A stretch of 64,000 nucleotides of DNA from an uncultured Tissierellia bacterium (GTDB lineage Bacteria; Bacillota; Clostridia; Tissierellales; Peptoniphilaceae): contig CAMYAK010000006.1 in assembly GCA_947253765.1 (NCBI GenBank), forward strand, positions 27,664 through 91,663, in the 5' to 3' direction. Shown here in pieces: positions 16,657-27,052 of this stretch. Both the position numbers and the translations under genes were made by a program. The notes under the pieces are model-generated. The model made no database searches, was not told where the DNA came from, and saw only the letters and a program-made list of their open reading frames with translations. Each line of letters begins with the position of its first letter. Position 1 is the stretch's first letter.

Positions 16657-18048
16657 TTACTTACCGAAATATGCTACTGCGTTGTAATAGCAGATGTTTT
16701 GCAGGATTTTCTTGAGCAGGTCATCATCGTCGGGAACCATGTTGTTCTCAACCCAGCTGCCAATGAGATTGCAGGCGGTCCTTCTGAAATACTCGTGTCT
16801 TGTATAAGACAGGAAAGACCTTGAATCTGTGACCATTCCTGCAAAGCGGCCAAGGACTCCGAAATTGGCATAGGAAGTCAGCTGCTTTTCTATGCCGTCT
16901 TTTTGGTCATAGAACCACCAGGCCGTGCCGAAATTTACATAGGCAGGGTAGTTGGACCTGGGGTAGTTGCCCATCATTGATGCAAAAACATCGTTATCCT
17001 TATTATTTAAGTTATAGACGATTGTTCTTGGCAGGGAACCTGTTACATAGAGGTCATCGAGATACCGGTTCAGGGCCGAGGCCATATTCCAGTCTCCCAT
17101 TGAGTCAAAGCCGGTATCGGGTCCTATGAGCTTGTAGAAAGACGTATTGTTGTTCCGCAAAGCCCCCAGGTGCATCTGCATAACCCAGGATCTCTCCTTG
17201 TATTCATTTGCCAGGAAGCTTGTCAGATAGGACTTGAATTCAGTTGCCTCTCCTATACTTATTGAAATCCCTTCAAGGGCCTTTTTAAAAATGCTGTCGG
17301 CCACATCGCGACCGGTTTTCTCATAAACGAAAGCCTCATAGCCATGGTCGGCAAGTCTGCAGCCAACGGAATGGAAGTAGTCTATTCTGCTTACCAGGGC
17401 CTTTTCAAAGCTGTCAATGTCACTTATATCGATTTTGCTGACAGATTCGAGCTTTTCAACCCAAGACTTGAAACCTGCCTGTTCAGGTTTAAAGGCGGGG
17501 TCGGGCCTGAATGTCGGATTAACCTTCACATCAAAAGACGAATCGGCTCTTATTGCCTTGTGCCATTTCAAATCATCACAAGGATCATCGGTAGTATTAA
17601 GATGGGTGACCTTGGAATCCAGGATCAGGGACCTGGCGGAAATATTTTCAAGTTTCCTGTTGGCCTCTTCGTATATTTTTTCAGCATTGGCCTCGGTTAA
17701 ACGGCTGTCAATGCCGAAATATCTGGAAAGCTCCAAATGTGACCATTGGTAGAGGGGGTTGCCCAGAGCCTGGTCGAGGGTCTTGGCAAAGGCTTTGAAC
17801 TTGTCCAAGTCGTCAGCATTTCCGGTTATGTATTTTTCATCTATGCCGTTAATCCTCATAGCCCTCCACTTATAGTGGTCACCTCCAAGCCAGACTTCAG
17901 TTATATTTTTATATTTCTTATCTTCTGCAATTTCTTGCGGATTGAGATGACAGTGGTAATCATAGATGGGGAGGTCTTTTACATATGCATCAAAAAGCTC
18001 CTTGCCCTTTTCATTATTGAATAAAAAGTTATCGTTGATATATGCCAT
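16657..18048 (-). CDS. uxaC: Glucuronate (uronate) isomerase
   Basis: The 463-residue amidohydrolase-fold enzyme isomerises D-glucuronate to D-fructuronate, and often galacturonate to tagaturonate. YDYHCHLNPQEIAED holds the N-terminal metal-binding His pair; VWLGGDHYKWRAMR and GRFAGMVTDSRSFLSYTRHEYFRR are family segments. Ribosome site AAAGGAG precedes the ATG. It is the first gene of the minus-strand operon uxaC-uxuB-uxuA-eda-kdgK, which has no transporter or regulator attached. Confidence 0.95.
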   Translation of the reverse strand: MAYINDNFLFNNEKGKELFDAYVKDLPIYDYHCHLNPQEIAEDKKYKNITEVWLGGDHYKWRAMRINGIDEKYITGNADDLDKFKAFAKTLDQALGNPLYQWSHLELSRYFGIDSRLTEANAEKIYEEANRKLENISARSLILDSKVTHLNTTDDPCDDLKWHKAIRADSSFDVKVNPTFRPDPAFKPEQAGFKSWVEKLESVSKIDISDIDSFEKALVSRIDYFHSVGCRLADHGYEAFVYEKTGRDVADSIFKKALEGISISIGEATEFKSYLTSFLANEYKERSWVMQMHLGALRNNNTSFYKLIGPDTGFDSMGDWNMASALNRYLDDLYVTGSLPRTIVYNLNNKDNDVFASMMGNYPRSNYPAYVNFGTAWWFYDQKDGIEKQLTSYANFGVLGRFAGMVTDSRSFLSYTRHEYFRRTACNLIGSWVENNMVPDDDDLLKKILQNICYYNAVAYFGK

Positions 18049-18103
18049 TTTGACTCCTTTCTCAACAAATAAAGCCTAAGATAAATTACAGATTTCCAAC
18101 AAT

Positions 18104-18109
18104 ATTATA
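18104..18109 (-). promoter_or_regulatory. Candidate -10 element of the uxaC operon
   Basis: On the minus strand a perfect TATAAT lies about 56 bases before the uxaC start, with no clear -35. The stretch 18110-18240 is very T-rich on the plus strand with repeated AGCTTTTTT, which may bend DNA or act as an upstream element for this operon or for rpsU. Confidence 0.4.
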
Positions 18110-18240
18110 CCCTTTAAGGCAATCCTTTTCCTCATTTTTTTAAATATCGTCCTGTTTTTATAGCTTTTTTCTAAGAGCTTTTTTATTTATTTTTATAAAT
18201 TAAAGTCGTGACAGGTTTTATCAATTTCCGGGGGAAAAGT

Positions 18241-18269
18241 TTGCAAAAGATTTTTATTTAGGCTATAAT
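18241..18269 (+). promoter_or_regulatory. Sigma-A promoter of rpsU
   Basis: TTGCAA at 18241-18246, a 17-base spacer and TATAAT at 18264-18269, giving a short leader before the rpsU ribosome site at about 18293. Confidence 0.8.
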
Positions 18270-18307
18270 TTCTCTGTTGATTTTAACTCCAAGAGGGGGT
18301 GAGATTT

Positions 18308-18493
18308 TTGCCTGAGATTCAAGTAAGAGAAAATGAATCCATTGAGAGTGCTCTTAAACGCTTTAAGCGCTCATGCGCCAGAGCCGGCACATTAGCCGAA
18401 TATCGCAAGAGGGAGCATTACGAGAAGCCGTCGGTCAAGCGTAAAAAGAAGATCGAAGCGGCAAAGCGTAAGAACCGTAAAAAAATTATATAG
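18308..18493 (+). CDS. rpsU: 30S ribosomal protein S21
   Basis: This 61-residue protein is typical bS21: ALKRFKRSCARAG then YRKREHYEKPSVKRKKK and a basic tail. I place the start at TTG 18308, which is six bases after an AGGGGGTGA ribosome site and gives MPEIQVRENES, matching the family N-terminus. The GTG at 18299 is inside the ribosome site itself. bS21 helps the 30S subunit choose mRNA starts. Confidence 0.92.
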   Translation: MPEIQVRENESIESALKRFKRSCARAGTLAEYRKREHYEKPSVKRKKKIEAAKRKNRKKII

Positions 18494-18501
18494 TTTTAAT
18501 T

Positions 18502-18549
18502 AGAGGCTGTGTTAAGCGAGCATTTCGTTCGACCCGGCCTCTTTCTTAT
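18502..18549 (+). terminator. Terminator after rpsU
   Basis: A long imperfect hairpin begins with AGAGGC and closes with GCCTCT, with several internal pairs and G-T wobbles, then TTTCTTATTT. The following gap to 18719 contains a TATAAT at 18638-18643 that may start the nfeD unit; no good -35 is seen. Confidence 0.65.
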
Positions 18550-18719
18550 TTGCCCATACCACAAGCCCTTTAGGAACTTTACAAAGAAATTTTATAGATT
18601 TAACGCATTCCTTAGGGAATAATATGGGCCGAGCGGGTATAATATAATTGTATTTTAAGCATCATTAGCTTATAAGCCTTAATCCAAAAGATTATAAGAG
18701 CGTATAGAAAGGAGAAGAT

Positions 18720-19340
18720 ATGGACCCGACAATTTTAGCCGGCCTGCTCCTCATAGCAGCTATGATTTTAACAGCAGCCGAAATATTTTTACCGACTTTC
18801 GGGATTTTGGGCCTGGCAGGCTTCGCTTCATTTGCAGCCTACATATATGTAACATATGTAAACGGCTTTGCATCGGCTGTGGATATAATACTTATTGTTG
18901 CCGGCCTGATTTTGATTTTGATAGAGTTGGGCGTGGCAGGATTTGGACTTCCGGGAATAAGCGGATCTATCCTGCTTTTCCTGGGCCTGGTAGGATCATC
19001 AGAAGACCCTAAAACAGGCATGGTCACAGTTATATCAGGCTTGATAATAGCCGGGGGCCTGGGATTTTTGTTGGTTCATTTCGGATACAGCTCAAAAATC
19101 CTCAAGAAGTCAATCCTGCATGTTGAGCAAACAAAGGAAGCGGGATATGTTGCAGGTGACAAGCTGGAAAAGTATTTGGGCGAAGAAGGCCTTGCCAATA
19201 CCATGCTCAGGCCGAGCGGAATTGGGGACTTTTCAGGAGACCGGGTTGATGTGAGCAGCAGGGGTCAATATATAAAAAAAGGAAGTAAGATAAAGGCCAT
19301 AAAAATAGAAAACGGAAGACTTATAGTAAAGGAAATTTAG
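18720..19340 (+). CDS. NfeD-like membrane protein
   Basis: The 206-residue protein has several membrane helices in its first 120 residues (ILAGLLLIAAMILTAAEIF onward) and a C-terminal OB-fold-like domain of the NfeD type (GIGDFSGDRVDVSSRGQYIKKG), the short form without the ClpP-like protease part. NfeD proteins pair with flotillins in membrane microdomains; here floA follows after eight bases, as in Bacillus (yqeZ-yqfA). AAAGGAG precedes the ATG. Confidence 0.88.
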   Translation: MDPTILAGLLLIAAMILTAAEIFLPTFGILGLAGFASFAAYIYVTYVNGFASAVDIILIVAGLILILIELGVAGFGLPGISGSILLFLGLVGSSEDPKTGMVTVISGLIIAGGLGFLLVHFGYSSKILKKSILHVEQTKEAGYVAGDKLEKYLGEEGLANTMLRPSGIGDFSGDRVDVSSRGQYIKKGSKIKAIKIENGRLIVKEI

Positions 19341-19348
19341 GAGGAAAA

Positions 19349-20335
19349 ATGGACGGTACAAATATTGGGATTATTATCCAGGGAATATTAATAGTTTTTG
19401 TTGTTTCTGTGTTTTTCACTTTTGTTCCGGTAGGACTTTGGATAGCGGCCAAGTTCTCAGGAGTTAAAGTGGGCATTGCCAATCTTTTCGGCATGAGGCT
19501 CAGGAGGGTAAACCCTTCTAAAATCGTAAATCCAATGATCAAGGCTACCAAGGCAGGCCTGAAACTCAATCTGGGAGAGCTTGAGGCCCATTACCTGGCA
19601 GGCGGTAACGTAAACTCGGTCGTTGATGCCCTTATAGCTTCACAGAGGGCGAATATCGACCTGGACTTCCAGGAAGCTACAGCCATAGACTTGGCAGGAA
19701 GAAATGTTTTTGAAGCCGTTCAGGTTTCGGTTAATCCTAAAGTAATTGAAACTCCACAGATTGCCGCAGTTGCTAAAAACGGTATTGAAGTAATAGTAAA
19801 AGCCAAGGTTACAGTCAGGGTCAACATCAAGAGCCTGGTCGGAGGTGCCGGTGAGGCGACCATAATAGCGCGTGTAGGAGAAGGTATAGTAACAACGGTA
19901 GGTTCTTCAGCTTCACATACAGAAGTTCTGGAAAATCCGGATGCCATTTCAAAGACCGTTTTGGACAAGGGACTTGATTCCGGAACAGCTTTTGAAATCC
20001 TCTCAATAGACATTGCAGATGTTGATGTCGGAAGAAACGTGGGAGCAAAACTCATGACCGAGCAGGCTGAGGCCGACAAGCAGATCTCCCAGGCCAAGGC
20101 TGAGGAGAGAAGGGCCCAGGCTGTAGCGACCGAGCAGGAGATGATAGCTGAGATCCGCCGTCAAAGAGCCAAGGTTGTCGAAGCCGAGGCCGAGATACCC
20201 AAGGCATTGGCAGCAGCACTGGAATCAGGCAACATAGGTGTTATGGACTATTACAACATGAAGAATATTAATGCCGACACCAGGATGAGGGAATCAATAG
20301 GCGGTGAAGAGGGCAAACAGAACGAAGATCGCTGA
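19349..20335 (+). CDS. floA: Flotillin-like protein FloA
   Basis: This 328-residue protein has an N-terminal hydrophobic hairpin (GIIIQGILIVFVVSVFFTFVP region), a PHB/SPFH domain and a C-terminal Ala/Glu-rich coiled coil (EQAEADKQISQAKAEERRAQ region). It would organise membrane microdomains and influence membrane fluidity. An AGGAGG ribosome site precedes the ATG. It is transcribed with the NfeD-like gene. Length and segments match the YqfA/FloA family. Confidence 0.94.
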   Translation: MDGTNIGIIIQGILIVFVVSVFFTFVPVGLWIAAKFSGVKVGIANLFGMRLRRVNPSKIVNPMIKATKAGLKLNLGELEAHYLAGGNVNSVVDALIASQRANIDLDFQEATAIDLAGRNVFEAVQVSVNPKVIETPQIAAVAKNGIEVIVKAKVTVRVNIKSLVGGAGEATIIARVGEGIVTTVGSSASHTEVLENPDAISKTVLDKGLDSGTAFEILSIDIADVDVGRNVGAKLMTEQAEADKQISQAKAEERRAQAVATEQEMIAEIRRQRAKVVEAEAEIPKALAAALESGNIGVMDYYNMKNINADTRMRESIGGEEGKQNEDR

Positions 20336-20360
20336 TTTCTTATAAAGATTTGAGGCAGCT

Positions 20361-20804
20361 ATGACCGATAAAAAAATCAAGTATAAGGGGACAAGCTTTG
20401 AGGAGAGGCAGGCCATGAGAAGGGGGCCGGTCTGCAATCAGGCCGAGGAAGTTAAGAAGGCCAATATTGCCGAGAGGAACCTCAACAAGGCTAAAGAATT
20501 TCTTAGGAGAATGGAAGAGAAATACGAGCTTGAATTGGGCCTGAAGCAAGAACCGAAAAAGGATAATAATGCAGAGAATCCTTATATAAAGAAAGAAAAA
20601 GGCAAGAAGAACCACTCTCATATTAAAAAAGCACCACCCATGCAGACCAAGTCGGCCATTCACATAGGGATGGAAAATAATGACCGGGAGAAAAACTCCG
20701 ATAAGACCGGCATTGTAAGTCAGGGTAAAAAACAGGACTTAAAAAATGCTATAATCTGGAGTGAAATACTTGCTCCGCCACTCTCAAAGAGGAGGGGCAG
20801 ATAG
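20361..20804 (+). CDS. Hypothetical charged protein with C-terminal SEILAPPLSKR motif
   Basis: The 147-residue product is Lys/Glu-rich, probably largely helical or disordered, and has no membrane helix. The C-terminus AIIWSEILAPPLSKRRGR resembles a short motif that I recall at the ends of small Firmicutes proteins of unknown function (AIIxSEILxxPxxxR); that is memory, not a search. It lies between floA and phoH, where Bacillus has yqfB, yqfC and yqfD. The ribosome site is weak (GAGGCAG). Confidence 0.65.
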   Translation: MTDKKIKYKGTSFEERQAMRRGPVCNQAEEVKKANIAERNLNKAKEFLRRMEEKYELELGLKQEPKKDNNAENPYIKKEKGKKNHSHIKKAPPMQTKSAIHIGMENNDREKNSDKTGIVSQGKKQDLKNAIIWSEILAPPLSKRRGR

Positions 20805-20822
20805 GAGATTGAAAGACGATAT

Positions 20823-21831
<1,009 letters not shown>

Positions 21832-21848
<17 letters not shown>

Positions 21849-23235
21849 TATTAGGGACGAGGAATTTAATTTAACGGATGAAATGAGGGGGCGCCTGGAA
21901 GAGGCGCTTTCTCTCGTTTTTGAAATGGAGGGAATAACCGGTGACCCTGTAGTTTCAATGTCCTTTGTAGATGGCGAAGAGATCAGAAGGCTCAACAGGG
22001 ACTTCAGGAACATAGACAAGGAAACGGATGTCCTGAGTTTTCCCCTAATAGAGAAGGAAGACATCGAAAACTTAAAAGAAGGGGGATATGACGAATCGGG
22101 CCCCCTTATGCTGGGTGACATTGTCGTCAACTATGACAGGGTCAGGTCTCAGGCTAAGGAATATGGCCATTCGGAGGAACGGGAAGCCATTTATCTTTGT
22201 ATCCATTCCCTCCTCCATCTTTTAGGGTATGACCATATTGAGGAAGAGGATAAGAAGCTTATGAGGTCAAGTGAAAAAGAGGCTATAAAGAAGCTTGGCC
22301 TATCGGCTGAGATGCCGGAAGACATGCCTGATGAAAGAGAATTTCATTCGGGATACGTTGGACTTATCGGCAGGCCAAATGTTGGCAAATCAAGCCTTTT
22401 AAATGCCCTGATGGAGGAGAAGCTATCCATTGTTTCCGACAAGGCCCAAACGACCAGAAACGAGATTTTATACATATACAATAGGGACCATATGCAGGCC
22501 ATAATCCTTGATACGCCCGGTGTTCAGACACCGAAAAATGAGCTTGGAAAAGAAATGCTCAAACTGAGCAGGGACTCCCTGTCCGGTCTTGACCTCTGCC
22601 TTTATATAACAGATGTCGGGGATAAGCCGGGACGCCTTGATTCAATGGTCCTTGACATGCTGAAAGAAAAAGAAGGTTTGAAAAAAGTTTGCCTATTAAA
22701 TAAGCTTGACTTGGCTGATAAGATAAGCGTGGATGCCAATATAAAATTATACGAGGATATGGGGATTTTTGAGGAAGTCCTGGCAATTTCAGCAAAGACC
22801 GGCCAAGGTCTGGATCAACTGAATGAAGTCATATATGGACTCTTACCCAAGGGACCCATGTATTATCCGGAAGACATGATAACCGACAGGTCTGAGCGAT
22901 TCATTGTCAGCGAGATAATAAGGGGGGCTTGCCTGAACAACTTGAGAGAAGAAGTTCCTCACGGCATTGCGGTTATTATTGAGAAGATGCATGAGAGGGA
23001 AGATAAGGACCTCATAGACATTGATGCCTGCATTGTGGTTGAAAGGGACAGTCATAAAGGAATAGTTATAGGCAAGGGTGGAAAAACTTTAAAGATCATT
23101 GCAAGTGCTGCCCGAAAAGATATAGAATCCTTCCTGATGACCAAGGTAAACCTTAAGACCTGGGTCAAGGTTGATAAAAATTGGAGAAAAAGGAAAAAAA
23201 GGATCGAAGCTTTAGGATATGGTGACAGAGACTGA
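21832..23235 (+). CDS. ybeY-era: YbeY-Era fusion: endoribonuclease YbeY joined to GTPase Era
   Basis: One 467-residue frame holds two ribosome-maturation proteins. Residues 1-157 are YbeY: LNRDFRNIDKETDVLSFP with Arg59, and the metal site H-x3-H-x5-H at His125, His129 and His135 (HSLLHLLGYDH). After a roughly 12-residue acidic linker, residues 171-467 are Era: G1 GRPNVGKS at 180-187, G3 DTPG, G4 NKLD, G5 ISAKTG, and the KH domain with IGKGGKTLK. There is no stop or internal ribosome site at the junction. GTG 21832 has GGAGG before it. The gene overlaps phoH upstream and recO downstream by 17 bases each. dgkA and cdd, which usually separate ybeY and era in Bacillus, are missing. Both proteins act in 16S rRNA 3'-end maturation and 30S assembly. 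Confidence 0.95.
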
Positions 23236-23983
23236 CAATTTAAAAGCCCTTGTTTTACGAGCCTATGATATTAAGGAGTCTTCAAGGATGGTTGACATTT
23301 TCAGCCGTGATCTGGGAAGAATATCATTTATGGCCAGGGGGGCTAAAAGAAAGGGAAGTCCGGCCACCAATCTGAGCCAACCCTTTGTAGAGGGGGTATT
23401 TAACCTGGTTGAGGGCAGGTCAGCTTTTTATTTCAAGGACGGCCAGATAGAAAATGCCCATCTGGGGCTGAGAAAGTCCGTTGAGAGGCTGGCAGGGGCC
23501 CAGCTGGCAATAGAGATTTTGACCAGGGTGATTTTCAACCAGGCCGATCCTAACATATATGATTTGACAGGGGCTTATCTTAGAGCCTTGGAAGGGGCCG
23601 ACAAGGTGGGAGTAAGCAGGATTTTGGGAGCCTATATTCTGAAACTCATAAGTTTTTTGGGCTTCAGACCATACTTAAATACCTGTGTTGAATGCGGCAA
23701 GGAAATAAAAGAAGGCCCATATTACTTTTCGCCGGATTCGGGCGGCATGGTTTGTCAGGACCACAGCGGATTTGGACAGGTTAAAAACCTGAACCTTGAC
23801 CAATACAAAGAGATTTTGAAATATATGGGAAAAAGCTTCGAGGACCTGATTACCGGAACTAAAATAGATAATAAAGATACATATATAAGTGTGGACCATT
23901 TAATACTTAACTATTTTTTAATTCACACCGGAATTGAGCGACTCAAGAGTGTGGGAATGCTACAAGCTCTTGGCGTTTTGTGA
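23219..23983 (+). CDS. recO: DNA repair protein RecO
   Basis: The 254-residue protein has an N-terminal OB fold (LVLRAYDIKESSRMVDIFSRDLG), a helical middle and a zinc-finger-like C-terminal half (CVECGKE, then CQDH). RecO loads RecA on SSB-coated DNA with RecR. The ATG lies inside the end of ybeY-era (17-base overlap), so translation is probably coupled. The era-recO-glyQ order is usual for Firmicutes. Confidence 0.93.
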   Translation: MVTETDNLKALVLRAYDIKESSRMVDIFSRDLGRISFMARGAKRKGSPATNLSQPFVEGVFNLVEGRSAFYFKDGQIENAHLGLRKSVERLAGAQLAIEILTRVIFNQADPNIYDLTGAYLRALEGADKVGVSRILGAYILKLISFLGFRPYLNTCVECGKEIKEGPYYFSPDSGGMVCQDHSGFGQVKNLNLDQYKEILKYMGKSFEDLITGTKIDNKDTYISVDHLILNYFLIHTGIERLKSVGMLQALGVL

Positions 23984-24013
23984 TACAATCTGCAAGGAAA
24001 ATGAGGAGGCTTT

Positions 24014-24898
24014 ATGCATTTACAAGATATGATCATGAAATTGGAAGACTATTGGGCCGGAGCAGGCTGCGCCGTTATGGAACCCTATGATGTAGAAAAG
24101 GGCGCCGGCACCATGAATCCAAATACATTTTTAAGAACACTCGGACCTGAGCCTTGGCATGTGGTATATGTTGAGCCGTCAAGAAGGCCGGCAGACGGGC
24201 GCTATGGAGAAAACCCCAACCGCCTTTACCAGCACCACCAACTCCAGATTATTCTTCAACCGGCACCTGACAATATTCAGGACCTGTATTTAAAGAGTCT
24301 TGAGGTTCTTGGAATAGATCCAAAGATGCACGACATTCGCTTTGTTGAGGATAACTGGGAATCCCCGACCCTTGGAGCCTGGGGAGTAGGTTGGGAAGTC
24401 TGGCTTGACGGCATGGAAATAACCCAATTCACCTATTTCCAGCAGGTTGGAGGTATAGCCTTGGATATTGAAGCCGGCGAAATCACCATGGGTTTGGAAA
24501 GAATAGCCATGTATATTCAGGGAGTTGACAATGTTTTCGACCTCCAATGGAATGATGAGTTAAAATACGGCGATATATTTAAGCTGCCAGAGTATGAGCA
24601 GTCCAAGTATGCCTTTGAAACCGCCAATATTGAAAGGCTGACAAGCCTTTTTGAGATCTACGAAGCCGAGGCTACGGACCAGCTGAAAGTGGGTTTGGTT
24701 TATCCGGCATATGATTATGTTTTGAAGTGCTCACATGCTTTCAACCTGCTCGATGCCAGGGGAGCCATTGCCGTATCCGAGAGAAACCATTATATAGGTA
24801 GAGTTAGGGACCTGGCCAGGGCTGTGGCCGAGCTATACCTGGAAAAAAGAAAAGAAGCGGGTTTTCCTTTGCTGAATAAGGAGGGAATAAGTGAATAA
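24014..24898 (+). CDS. glyQ: Glycyl-tRNA synthetase alpha subunit
   Basis: The 294-residue catalytic subunit of the alpha2-beta2 GlyRS starts with the typical LQDMIMKLEDYWAGAGCAVMEPYDVEKGAGTMNPNTFLR region and keeps the class II motifs VVYVEPSRRPADGRYGENPNRL and GLERIAMYIQG. TGAGGAGG precedes the ATG. It overlaps glyS by eight bases. Only 30 bases separate it from recO, so there is no room for a T-box riboswitch. Confidence 0.96.
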   Translation: MHLQDMIMKLEDYWAGAGCAVMEPYDVEKGAGTMNPNTFLRTLGPEPWHVVYVEPSRRPADGRYGENPNRLYQHHQLQIILQPAPDNIQDLYLKSLEVLGIDPKMHDIRFVEDNWESPTLGAWGVGWEVWLDGMEITQFTYFQQVGGIALDIEAGEITMGLERIAMYIQGVDNVFDLQWNDELKYGDIFKLPEYEQSKYAFETANIERLTSLFEIYEAEATDQLKVGLVYPAYDYVLKCSHAFNLLDARGAIAVSERNHYIGRVRDLARAVAELYLEKRKEAGFPLLNKEGISE

Positions 24899-26969
24899 TT
24901 ATCTTTTAGAAATAGGCGTTGAAGAGTTCCCTTCGAGGTATATTGATTCAACAAAAAAACAGCTTGAATACAATGTTACAAGCCTTATGAAAGAGAAGGG
25001 GCTGGGCTTTGAAAGCCTGAGGTGCCAATCCACTCCAAGACGTTTTGCCCTTTGGCTTAACGACATTAAAGAGATCGAAAAGGAAGATTTCGAGATCGTA
25101 AGAGGACCTTCTAAAAAGGTTGCCTACGATTCGGAAGGAAATCCGAGCAAGGCCCTAATCGGCTTCATGAAGAGCAAGGGCATATCCTTGGAAGACACCT
25201 ATGTTGAAAATACGGGCAAGGATGACTATGTTTTTGCCAAGATCAAAAAGGAAGAGATATCCGTACCTGATGTCCTGGTAGATGTGATACCAAAAGCCAT
25301 CAGGAAAATTTCAAACCCCAGAGCCATGCGCTGGGGCGGAAAGAACCTGAGATTTCTCAGACCAATAAGAAGGATCCTTTCCCTGTATAATGACGAGGTT
25401 CTGAAGTTTGACCTTGAGGGTATCGAGGTAGGCAATGTTACAAGCGGACACCGCTTTTTAGGAACCGGAGATATAAAAATAGAAACAATTGATTCCTATG
25501 AAGAAAAACTAAAAAAGGAATTTGTTATCATCGATGAAGAAGATAGAAGGGACATCATTTTAAGGGGGTTGAACAGGACAGCCAGAGAGATAGGCGGCCT
25601 GCCAATGGAAGATAATGACCTCTTGGACGAGGTTGTCCATATTATTGAGTATCCAACTGTATTCATAGGTAAAATTCCGAACGACTATCTCAAACTTCCC
25701 AAGGAAGTAATAATAACCCCCATGAAAGACCACCAGAGGTATTTTCCGGTTCTTGACGATAAAGACAACCTTATGCCTTTCTTCTTATCTGTAAGAAACG
25801 GAAATGAGGAAGGAATAGAGAACGTTATAAAAGGCAACGAAAAAGTTCTTGTTCCAAGACTTGAAGATGCAAAATTCTTCTATGACCAGGACCTTGAGTT
25901 AAAACTGGAGGATTACCTGCCAAAGCTTGAGGAAGTAAAATTCCATGATGAACTTGGCAACATGCTTGAGAAGAGCGAAAGGATCGCCGACCTGGTTGAC
26001 GGTCTAAGCCGGGACATGGAGTGTGGGGAGGAAACCACGGAAATTGCCGAGAGGGCAGCCAAGCTTTCAAAGGCAGACCTTGTTACAAAGATGGTTATAG
26101 AGTTCACGGAACTCCAAGGAACCATGGGCAGGATTTATGCAGAAAAATCAGGAGAGAAGGCCATTACAGCCCAGGCAATAGGCGAGCAGTACATGCCTCA
26201 AGCTTCCGGTGCCGGTCTTCCGGAATCCACTGCCGGCTTGATTCTTTCCATGGCTGATAAGATAGATACAATAGCCGGTCTATATGCAATAGGAGTTGAG
26301 GTTACAGGATCCCAGGATCCATTTGGCCTAAGAAGGGCTGCCATAGGAATAATTGATATAATCAGGGCGGAATCACTCCACATAAACCTCAAGGAGAGGT
26401 TCAGGGATGCCCTTCTAATATACCTTGAGCAGCAAAACCTAATTTTCGATTATGACAAGGTAATAGGAAAAATTGGGGATTTCTTTATGGGAAGGCTGAG
26501 GACCAAGCTCCTGGAAGACGGGGTCCGCTACGATATAATCGATGCCGTATTTTCAGGTGTGAGTGATGACATCCTGTCTATTGAAGAAAGGACCAAGGCT
26601 GTCCAAGCCTATCTTGAAGACGGCGGCAATGACCTTATAACAAGCTTTGTCAGGGTTGCCAATATGTCTAAAAACTATGAGGGACGGGACTTCAACGAAG
26701 GGGTTCTTGAGGATTTGGACAAGGAGATCTATGGATCTTTTGATAGGGAAGCCGCAATAAAAGACAATATTGAAAAAGGAAATTATGACCAAGCCCTGAT
26801 CCTCATGGATTCATGGATGAAGATCATAAATGACTATATGGACAAAACAATGATCCTTGTTGATAACCCGGATTTGAAGGCTTCAAGACTATATATGTTG
26901 AACAGGATTAACGACCTCATATTGTCAATTTTGGACCCGACCCTGATAGTTAGAGAAGGGGATGAATAA
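24891..26969 (+). CDS. glyS: Glycyl-tRNA synthetase beta subunit
   Basis: The 692-residue tRNA-binding subunit begins MNNYLLEIGVEEFPSRYI, contains TPMKDHQRYFPVLD and the HD-like segment AKLSKADLVTKMVIEFTELQGTMGRIYA, and ends with an anticodon-binding helical region. GTG 24891 is preceded by AAGGAGGG inside glyQ. It forms the heterotetramer with GlyQ. Confidence 0.95.
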   Translation: MNNYLLEIGVEEFPSRYIDSTKKQLEYNVTSLMKEKGLGFESLRCQSTPRRFALWLNDIKEIEKEDFEIVRGPSKKVAYDSEGNPSKALIGFMKSKGISLEDTYVENTGKDDYVFAKIKKEEISVPDVLVDVIPKAIRKISNPRAMRWGGKNLRFLRPIRRILSLYNDEVLKFDLEGIEVGNVTSGHRFLGTGDIKIETIDSYEEKLKKEFVIIDEEDRRDIILRGLNRTAREIGGLPMEDNDLLDEVVHIIEYPTVFIGKIPNDYLKLPKEVIITPMKDHQRYFPVLDDKDNLMPFFLSVRNGNEEGIENVIKGNEKVLVPRLEDAKFFYDQDLELKLEDYLPKLEEVKFHDELGNMLEKSERIADLVDGLSRDMECGEETTEIAERAAKLSKADLVTKMVIEFTELQGTMGRIYAEKSGEKAITAQAIGEQYMPQASGAGLPESTAGLILSMADKIDTIAGLYAIGVEVTGSQDPFGLRRAAIGIIDIIRAESLHINLKERFRDALLIYLEQQNLIFDYDKVIGKIGDFFMGRLRTKLLEDGVRYDIIDAVFSGVSDDILSIEERTKAVQAYLEDGGNDLITSFVRVANMSKNYEGRDFNEGVLEDLDKEIYGSFDREAAIKDNIEKGNYDQALILMDSWMKIINDYMDKTMILVDNPDLKASRLYMLNRINDLILSILDPTLIVREGDE

Positions 26970-27052
26970 TTTAATAAGTACATTAAAAATACATTTATTG
27001 GGTATAAATCATCCATAAATATTTTGCTTGTTAATATGAAAGGAGACAGGAC

